Assembly (NCBI GenBank): GCA_023251195.1
Contig: JAHEZG010000085.1
Coordinates: 1-12,006, forward strand
DNA from: Chitinophagaceae bacterium
GTDB lineage: Bacteria > Bacteroidota > Bacteroidia > Chitinophagales > UBA10324
Length of the DNA stretch: 12,006 bases
Direction: 5' to 3'
This document shows positions 8,021 to 12,006 of the stretch, piece after piece. Every line of letters begins with the position of its first letter. The first letter of the stretch is position 1. The translations under genes were made by a program, and so were the position numbers. The notes beneath the pieces are model-generated. The model saw only the letters and a program-made list of their open reading frames with translations, was not told where the DNA came from and did not search any database.

Positions 8021-8269
8021 TTATTTTTCAACTATAAGGAGTGACTTTAGATCAATGTCGTAAAGTGTAACGATTGATTCTTCTGAAATGGATTCGACTG
8101 AATAAATAAATCTCCCCTGATAATAAGATACTTCAACAAAAAAATCCAGCAAGACATATAAATCAATAAGAGAATCCTGAGCAATTCGTAATCCTATGTA
8201 TTCTCCGTCTTGGCAAACCATGCAGGCCTTGTCATTCAAATCCATTAAATCAAATTGAGTTTGTTTCAT
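8021..8269 (-). CDS. Hypothetical protein with CxxC pair (82 aa)
   Basis: I do not recognise a family. The 82 residues show alternating hydrophobic and polar positions typical of a small globular alpha/beta protein, with no signal peptide or membrane helix. A CMVC pair (C16, C19) lies near the N-terminus, followed by DGEYIGLRIAQDSLIDLYVL and an aromatic segment FFVEVSYYQGRF. The composition is that of a real protein rather than an antisense shadow, and the ATG at 8269 has an A-rich leader. It converges with the YihY gene. A lone CxxC could be redox-active or coincidental; there is no second pair for a zinc knuckle. Confidence 0.72.
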   Translation of the reverse strand: MKQTQFDLMDLNDKACMVCQDGEYIGLRIAQDSLIDLYVLLDFFVEVSYYQGRFIYSVESISEESIVTLYDIDLKSLLIVEK

Positions 8270-8430
8270 AAATTGCTTTAGCTAAAAAAAAATATGCCAC
8301 TTGATTTTAAATCAGAAACAAAATTTTTAAATAACAAAAGGGAAATGTTTTTCCCGTTGCGTATTTCAATTTCCTCTTTTCAATATAAAAAAGCAAAAGG
8401 AAATTCGAAAATATATTACTGAAACAAAAA

Positions 8431-8467
8431 AACCTCTGGGAATTTCCATATAGAAATCCCAAAGGTT
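8431..8467 (-). terminator. Imperfect terminator after the hydrophilic 71-aa gene
   Basis: Two 15-base arms (8431-8445 and 8453-8467) pair at 12 of 15 positions around a 7-base loop. On the minus strand the hairpin is followed by TTTTTTTGTTTC (complement of 8419-8430). It lies about 45 bases past the stop of the 8511-8726 gene, as expected for an intrinsic terminator. Confidence 0.65.
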
Positions 8468-8510
8468 CAACAAAATAATTCAAAACAATTTCCTCGAAAT
8501 GAAATGCCTG

Positions 8511-8726
8511 CTATTGGGCTCTTTCATTTTCATCATCTGCTTCCAAATCCCGGCTTGCATCATTTCCTCGATCAGCGCGGGCATCCAATTCTCCGCGAAC
8601 CTGACCGTCATCATCATTTTCACGGCGAAGATCATTCGTTTGCATTTCATCTAAGTTACTTCCTGAACGGGTTTTTGAATCATCGCGGTTCTCTGAGCCT
8701 GATGTTCCCTTTTTTGTTTCTTTCAT
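8511..8726 (-). CDS. Highly charged, disordered small protein (71 aa)
   Basis: The 71 residues are nearly all Asp, Glu, Arg, Asn, Lys, Ser, Thr and Gly; there are no Trp, Tyr, Phe, Ile or Cys residues. The sequence starts MKETKKGTSGSENRDDSKT and contains RRENDDDGQVRGELDARAD. It should be soluble and disordered, resembling in composition the hydrophilic proteins linked to desiccation and osmotic stress (hydrophilin-like), though no named family motif is visible. The gene stands alone with its own terminator at 8431-8467, and a perfect inverted repeat lies 124 bases upstream at 8850-8876. An overlapping plus-strand frame (8504-8764) is rich in His and Phe and looks like a shadow. Confidence 0.7.
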   Translation of the reverse strand: MKETKKGTSGSENRDDSKTRSGSNLDEMQTNDLRRENDDDGQVRGELDARADRGNDASRDLEADDENERAQ

Positions 8727-8849
8727 GGAATTGTGGTTTTAATTTTTATAATTTGGTTACATGAAATTCTTTAACTAATAGTTTGCCATTCCAATTATTA
8801 TTTTTTTTGGGGAATTAAATCATTTTGAAAATTCTTTAAGGGAAGTTTA

Positions 8850-8876
8850 TTCTACAAACTCAATTAGTTTGTAGAA
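8850..8876. repeat. Perfect 11-bp inverted repeat, candidate operator or hairpin
   Basis: The arms TTCTACAAACT (8850-8860) and AGTTTGTAGAA (8866-8876) are perfect complements around a 5-base spacer. The site lies between the zinc-ribbon gene's stop (8913) and the start of the charged-protein gene (8726). Neither strand has a T run after it, so it is a poor intrinsic terminator; the symmetry suits a dimeric repressor site or an RNA stem. Which one is unknown. Confidence 0.5.
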
Positions 8877-8912
8877 ATATTTGGATAAAAAAAGAGTACA
8901 GTTCATCTTCAT

Positions 8913-9080
8913 TTAAATATTTGTATGTCGAAAATATAAAATCACCAAGAGCACGATGACAACAATTCCTGTAATAAAAATATATTTTAAAGAACGAGGA
9001 CCATTATAAGCACCACAGTACCTGCACTTCCATTGGCTTGAATTAATCTCGCTATAACATTTCCGGCAATTCACTATCAT
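8913..9080 (-). CDS. Zinc-ribbon membrane microprotein (55 aa)
   Basis: The 55-residue product starts MIVNCRKCYSEINS and has two CxxC pairs, C5-C8 (CRKC) and C19-C22 (CRYC), spaced as in a small zinc ribbon. The pairs are followed by GAYNGPRS, a single membrane helix (about residues 34-50) and a short RHTNI tail, then a TAA stop. The zinc knuckle should face the cytoplasm if the positive residues at 29 and 32 follow the positive-inside rule. Family and partner are unknown; anchored zinc ribbons often serve as adaptors, but nothing here shows a partner. The gene lies 59 bases after the coiled-coil lipoprotein gene and is probably in its unit. It is below common gene-calling length. Confidence 0.78.
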   Translation of the reverse strand: MIVNCRKCYSEINSSQWKCRYCGAYNGPRSLKYIFITGIVVIVLLVILYFRHTNI

Positions 9081-9139
9081 TTTTATGTTAGGAAAAATTC
9101 CTGTTTAAAAAATTGAGTGCAATAAATATTTATAACAGA

Positions 9140-9574
9140 TTAATAAATACCCGCATTTGCATTTGTATAAAAAGCGCTATCTGCAGTTTCATTCATTCGT
9201 TTTTCAAAATTTCTCCAATCATCTTCCGATAAATTATCTATTTCATTCAAATCAATTTCTAATTCCATTCTGATTTTTTCCAAGCGGTTTTTTTTCTCTG
9301 CAAATATTTTTTTTGACTTTGAATTAGCGGTTAGTAGTTCTTCCTGAAGTTTTGAAATTCTGACATCAATATTTTCTATCGCCTTATTAATTCTGACTTT
9401 ACTTTTTTCCTTTTCTTTAATCAGAATATTTTCTTTGTCTCCTTCCTTTTGCGCATTTAAAGCACTGTCCATTTGTTCCTCAGTTTTAAAACCAGAATCG
9501 GGGTAATTGCATGCAGTAATAAAAACGATAAAAAGATGAGCAATCATCCGGGCCAAAAATCCTGTTCTTTTCAT
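9140..9574 (-). CDS. Coiled-coil lipoprotein (144 aa), possibly sll1863-like
   Basis: I chose the ATG at 9574; a TTG two codons upstream (9580) is the alternative. The protein begins with a signal peptide ending in the lipobox FITAC (C22 from this ATG), so it should be a lipoprotein. The rest is charged and helical, with heptad-like segments such as NKAIENIDVRISKLQEELL and KKNRLEKIRMELEIDLNEID, ending in SEDDWRNFEKRMNETADSAF. The arrangement of charged helices and a DDW-F motif resembles sll1863-type stress response proteins, but I could not confirm that family. It lies between the iron-permease-type gene (80-base gap) and the zinc-ribbon gene (59-base gap). Function is unknown; a structural or stress role in the periplasm is inferred. 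Confidence 0.8.
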   Translation of the reverse strand: MKRTGFLARMIAHLFIVFITACNYPDSGFKTEEQMDSALNAQKEGDKENILIKEKEKSKVRINKAIENIDVRISKLQEELLTANSKSKKIFAEKKNRLEKIRMELEIDLNEIDNLSEDDWRNFEKRMNETADSAFYTNANAGIY

Positions 9575-9654
9575 AAACAATATTTAGAAATAGAATCTCA
9601 AGTAATATGCCATTGGCATTTTCAAAAAAAAGAGAATTCAATCATGAAGAAAAA

Positions 9655-10056
9655 TTAATCTTTATTTTCTTTTTCCTCATCTTCATTTACCTGTTTTGCC
9701 AACTCAACATATTCTTTCGTTAGCTGAGAAATTTCGTGCTCTGTTTTTTCTTCAATGGCAATCACGGTATTGCTTGCTGTTTCGTGCGATACAATCAACT
9801 CATTCAATTTTAAATGAAGCGAAGCCGAACTCCGGTTATTTGATTTTTGAATAACGAACAAACTCAAAAAAGTAATTCCGAGAATTATATCTCCAATGCG
9901 ATCACGGGTACTCTCTTCATAAAACCCTTTATTAATGAGCCAGAATATCACCATGCACAATGCAATAATGAAAGTGACTGAATTGCCAAGTATGGAAATG
10001 GCAACAGATGTAACTTTTTCAAAAACTTTTTCTGAATGATGATAAATATTTTTCAT
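9655..10056 (-). CDS. Low-affinity iron permease family protein (133 aa)
   Basis: The product has two membrane helices (about residues 21-42 and 53-69), followed by the family signature FLSLFVIQKSNNRSSASLHL with KLNELI. A soluble acidic coiled-coil tail (about 90-133) ends in NEDEEKENKD. This matches the small bacterial members of the low-affinity iron permease family (PF04120 type). The name comes from a yeast protein, and iron transport by bacterial members is poorly supported; a regulatory or stress role is also possible. The gene lies 49 bases after the GGGC microprotein gene and 80 bases before the coiled-coil lipoprotein gene. Confidence 0.9.
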   Translation of the reverse strand: MKNIYHHSEKVFEKVTSVAISILGNSVTFIIALCMVIFWLINKGFYEESTRDRIGDIILGITFLSLFVIQKSNNRSSASLHLKLNELIVSHETASNTVIAIEEKTEHEISQLTKEYVELAKQVNEDEEKENKD

Positions 10057-10105
10057 TATTTAAATTATTTCTGAGTTGAAATTAAAACTGCGAGGAAAAT
10101 TCACC

Positions 10106-10228
10106 TCAGCAATTCACATAGCCAAGCATCCAGAATAAAAGAAAGAAAACGATAATAGTACCAAGGCAGCCACCTCCTAATTTGGATGCTCCCCATCCGG
10201 CTAATACTGTTCTGAAAATTCCTTTCAT
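10106..10228 (-). CDS. GGGC membrane microprotein (40 aa)
   Basis: This 40-residue ORF begins MKGIFRTVLAGWGASKLGGG and ends CLGTIIVFFLLFWMLGYVNC. It has an amphipathic basic N-terminus, a Gly-rich turn, C21, and one hydrophobic helix (about 24-38) with a final Cys at position 40. The segment GASKLGGGCLGTIIVF recalls small uncharacterised proteins I associate with Bacteroidota genomes, but I cannot name a family. It lies 49 bases upstream of the iron-permease-type gene and is likely co-transcribed. A short, bulged GAGG/CCTC hairpin overlaps its stop (about 10087-10107) with a weak T-rich tail, which might reduce read-through. Function unknown. Confidence 0.65.
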   Translation of the reverse strand: MKGIFRTVLAGWGASKLGGGCLGTIIVFFLLFWMLGYVNC

Positions 10229-10525
10229 GATTTAGTCTTTTTTTATTTAAACTATACAATGTTGATTCCATAAATGAAAACTAATAAAAATACCTGTTCA
10301 GGTTCTTACAGAAGTTGTAATTCTGACTACAAGCGGTATATGAATCGCTGCGGGCAATTATTTTTTCCAATTTATTATTTTCCATCCTGCTTATATTTTT
10401 ATTTGATAATTTTTCGGGAGAAGAAAAAATTTAAAATAAAAACCGGAACAATGAAATATGATTCAATGTTCCGGTTCGACGGAGAAGAAAAGTGAATGGA
10501 ATTTTTTCTATATTTATACTGAATG
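10229..10525. other. Intergenic region without a supported gene
   Basis: This stretch of nearly 300 bases lies between the start of the GGGC microprotein gene and the stop of the YflT-like gene. It holds the terminator at 10441-10476. A plus-strand frame at 10274-10495 (73 codons) runs through that terminator, is rich in Lys, Tyr and Phe without a coherent pattern, and is not supported. No TAnnTTTG promoter for the minus-strand gene was found. Confidence 0.6.
10441..10476 (-). terminator. Rho-independent terminator after the YflT-like gene
   Basis: A perfect 10-bp stem (AACCGGAACA at 10441-10450 with its complement at 10467-10476) extends by four more pairs past one A/A mismatch. On the minus strand it is followed by TTTATTTTAAATTTTTTC. 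It lies about 50 bases past the stop of the 10526-11068 gene and ends the two-gene unit that starts at 11665. Confidence 0.85.
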
Positions 10526-11068
10526 TTATCTGTAGATATCTTCAGCTTTATTTTCCTTCCAATTTGTTTCAAAATATTTTGCGTCTTCTTCATTGCGCGG
10601 ATGAACACCCATTACCACATGTCCCTTTTTAATTCCGGACTCATATATTCTCGCGCGCTCTTCAGGAATACCGGAGCCCACCAACGCTCCGATTACTCCT
10701 CCTGTAATTCCACCGGCACCTGCTCCTGCCAAGCCCGCTGCAATCGGACCTGCTACCACTAATCCAACTCCAGGCAAAACAATACTTGTTCCCACAGCAG
10801 CGACCACACCGGCTATTGCACCAATTGCTCCACCAATTGCAGAACCTTTACCGGCTCCTTCGGCTGCTTTAGTTCCTAACTCAGTAGTTTTATATTCTCC
10901 TGAGTAGTGCTTTTTACGGGTTTCATCTGACATCACTAAATTGACATCATCCTTATAATAACCTCTCTCATGCAAAGTGCGGTAAGCGTTTTCAGTACTC
11001 TCGCGATCCGGAAAGCTTCCGGTTAACATCGCTGCATTTCTGTTTTCTGAATTCTGATTGTTTTCCAT
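10526..11068 (-). CDS. YflT-like general stress protein with glycine zipper (180 aa)
   Basis: Residues about 14-55 (LTGSFPDRESTENAYRTLHE, then DDVNLVMSDETRKKHY) form the small alpha/beta domain of YflT / general stress protein 17M type. A long Gly/Ala-rich glycine-zipper stretch follows (about 73-132), with repeated GxxxG such as GGAIGAIAG and GAGAGGITGGVIG, able to form a hairpin in the membrane. The C-terminus has the usual segment IPEERARIYESGIKKGHVVM and a final acidic helix. Proteins of this layout are induced by heat, salt or oxidative stress in other bacteria; their activity is unknown. The gene lies 48 bases after the DUF6799 gene and ends in a terminator, so the two are probably co-transcribed. 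No signal peptide is present. Confidence 0.9.
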   Translation of the reverse strand: MENNQNSENRNAAMLTGSFPDRESTENAYRTLHERGYYKDDVNLVMSDETRKKHYSGEYKTTELGTKAAEGAGKGSAIGGAIGAIAGVVAAVGTSIVLPGVGLVVAGPIAAGLAGAGAGGITGGVIGALVGSGIPEERARIYESGIKKGHVVMGVHPRNEEDAKYFETNWKENKAEDIYR

Positions 11069-11116
11069 TTTTATTATTGGTTTTAATTGTGAATTATTTT
11101 TCTTTTTCTGTTTGAA

Positions 11117-11665
11117 TTATTTAGGTGTAACTGTTGTGCCGGTTGGAATTATTTTTCCATTCATATCCATGTACTCACCCTCTTTGAGCATGGATTTACT
11201 TCCATCTTTTTTTAGTATGGTCCCATCACTCATTATGGTTATTCCATTACTCATCATAACTGCTTTTTCAACCAATATTTCCTTTCCGTCTTTTATCATC
11301 ATTAATTTTCCGGCGCGCATTTTATAACCATCGTGAATCACAAATATTTTAGTAGTTGTGGTGGTAGATTTTACATCAACAGACGGGTTATGCAAATCAT
11401 GATTAGGTGAAGTTTGATTATTTATTGTATGATTTGACCCATCCATATCTTTGTTATTCATGTCTGGATTGTTCATGTCATGATGCACGGTATCTTTTTT
11501 CATTGAAGGATCAGTTGAAATTTGATTTTGATCCGGAGTTTTAATATTCGGTTCAACTACCGGAGGAGTGTAAATACTATCTTTCGGATAGCGGTTTGTT
11601 CCGGATTGTGCGCTCGCACAAAAACTGATGGATAATACTGATATGGCTAAGATTATTTTTTTCAT
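11117..11665 (-). CDS. Secreted DUF6799-domain protein (182 aa)
   Basis: A classical signal peptide (MKKIILAISVLSISFCASAQ, cleavage likely after ASA) sends the protein to the periplasm or beyond. Residues 20-105 are a low-complexity linker rich in Asn, Asp, Pro and Met, with short repeats around DMNNPDMNNKDMDG and a threonine run. The C-terminal part (about 107-172) carries DUF6799-like beta repeats built on short turns: IKDGKEI, MSNGITI, MSDGTIL, KKDGSKS, LKEGEYM, DMNGKII. The spaced Met and His residues in the linker (MKKDTVHHDMNNPDMNN) could bind metal such as copper, but that is speculation. The gene is divergent from the sensor-kinase-like gene at 11929 and 48 bases upstream of the YflT-like gene. 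Confidence 0.85.
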   Translation of the reverse strand: MKKIILAISVLSISFCASAQSGTNRYPKDSIYTPPVVEPNIKTPDQNQISTDPSMKKDTVHHDMNNPDMNNKDMDGSNHTINNQTSPNHDLHNPSVDVKSTTTTTKIFVIHDGYKMRAGKLMMIKDGKEILVEKAVMMSNGITIMSDGTILKKDGSKSMLKEGEYMDMNGKIIPTGTTVTPK

Positions 11666-11928
11666 TGTGTTTTGTTTTTAATGTTTTGTTAAATGAATTA
11701 TAAAATATTGCGCCAATTGAAAATCACACTAAATTCTGCATTCTGACTATTCCAATTGTGGAAATTGATTTCCCAAAAAGGGAATTTCAGGTAACAGGCA
11801 CAACAGTTTATTTCACTTCAAAAAATTAGTGCTCAATAATTGCTGTATAATATGGCAGAGTAAAAAATAAAAAAACCAGATTTGCTTGATGGGTAATTCA
11901 TCCCTTTCTGTTTTCTTGCACCCACAGT
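11666..11928. other. Divergent intergenic region, probable promoter region
   Basis: These 263 bases separate the DUF6799 gene (minus) from the sensor-kinase-like gene (plus), so both promoters should lie here. I found no clear TAnnTTTG element in either direction. A TATAAT sequence occurs at 11846-11851 but without a -35 partner. A bulged inverted repeat (about 11761-11787, ATTTCCC / GGGAAT) is present and weak. No gene is supported here. Confidence 0.5.
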
Positions 11929-12006
11929 ATGAAAATCCAAAACTCCGATAACAATTTTCACTTTCTTTCAGGAGGTGGTGAAATGGGAAAACTGATACGC
12001 AAAAAA
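11929..12006 (+). CDS. Start of a probable PAS-type sensor histidine kinase (26 residues, cut by window edge)
   Basis: An open frame begins with ATG at 11929 and runs to the window end; the nearest upstream in-frame stop is a TGA at 11887-11889. The 26 codons include FLSGGGEMGKLIRKK. The GGGEMG(x)LIR block is a recurrent N-terminal motif of large bacterial PAS/GAF sensor histidine kinases, where it usually precedes a DWSxTPLG segment; here the window ends before that. A GGAGGT at 11971-11976 sits before an internal ATG at 11983, but it encodes the Gly-Gly of the motif and is probably not a ribosome site. If correct, the gene could sense a signal for the neighbouring stress genes, which is inference. 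Confidence 0.6.
   Translation, partial: MKIQNSDNNFHFLSGGGEMGKLIRKK

Noticed and set aside
8340..8355. Short hairpin GGGAAA / TTTCCC with a 4-base loop
   Set aside because: A 6-bp stem in A+T-rich sequence with no T run and no gene end beside it is expected by chance.
9607..9619. Small palindrome ATGCCATTGGCAT between the iron-permease-type and lipoprotein genes
   Set aside because: The stem is too short to terminate transcription, and nothing else marks it as a regulatory site.
10274..10495. Plus-strand frame of 73 codons
   Set aside because: It runs through the terminator hairpin at 10441-10476 and has no protein-like pattern.
10399..10608. Minus-strand frame overlapping the end of the YflT-like gene
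   Set aside because: It covers both the terminator and the last codons of a well-supported gene in another frame.
11983..12006. Start at ATG 11983 with a GGAGGT ahead of it
   Set aside because: The GGAGGT is part of codons for the Gly-Gly of the GGGEMG motif, and the frame continues upstream to the ATG at 11929; Bacteroidota genes rarely rely on such sites.

Overview
The window looks like an accessory, stress-related region of an A+T-rich Bacteroidota chromosome, probably Chitinophagaceae or a relative. Reasons: A-rich gene leaders without Shine-Dalgarno sequences, a Bacteroidota-type promoter (TTTG, then TAnnTTTG), a Bacteroidota-style lipoprotein, and families that often occur together in that phylum (DUF4142, lmo0937, PA2169-type helical bundle, DUF6799, DUF748). 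No rRNA, tRNA, CRISPR array, transposase or phage gene was seen.

Layout. Positions 1-3441 (minus) hold the first 1147 codons of a very large NdvB/ChvB-type cyclic beta-1,2-glucan synthase that runs off the left edge; the frame is open throughout. Next come three minus-strand units. The first (4083 to 3690) encodes two tiny membrane proteins, the second (5712 to 4343) a disordered Pro/Gln protein, a PA2169-type helical bundle and a DUF4142 lipoprotein, and the third (7016 to 5859) a DUF748/AsmA-like anchored protein. The first two end in intrinsic terminators. The only complete plus-strand gene is a YihY/BrkB membrane protein (7116-8003), whose promoter lies over the start of the divergent DUF748 gene. 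It converges on an 82-residue protein of unknown function.

The right third is again mostly minus strand. It holds a very hydrophilic 71-residue protein with its own terminator, then a run of four small genes (10228 to 8913): a GGGC microprotein, an iron-permease-family protein, a coiled-coil lipoprotein and a zinc-ribbon membrane microprotein. A perfect 11-bp inverted repeat follows that run. Finally a YflT-like glycine-zipper stress protein and a secreted DUF6799 protein form a unit ending in a terminator. At the extreme right edge a plus-strand gene begins with a GGGEMG motif typical of PAS-type sensor kinases.

Together the genes suggest an envelope and osmotic/oxidative stress package: periplasmic glucan synthesis, small membrane proteins, helical-bundle proteins, hydrophilic disordered proteins and a possible sensor. 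That joint role is inferred from family identity and clustering, not shown by the sequence. Three microprotein genes (3937-4083, 8913-9080, 10106-10228) are below usual gene-calling length and were found by direct reading.
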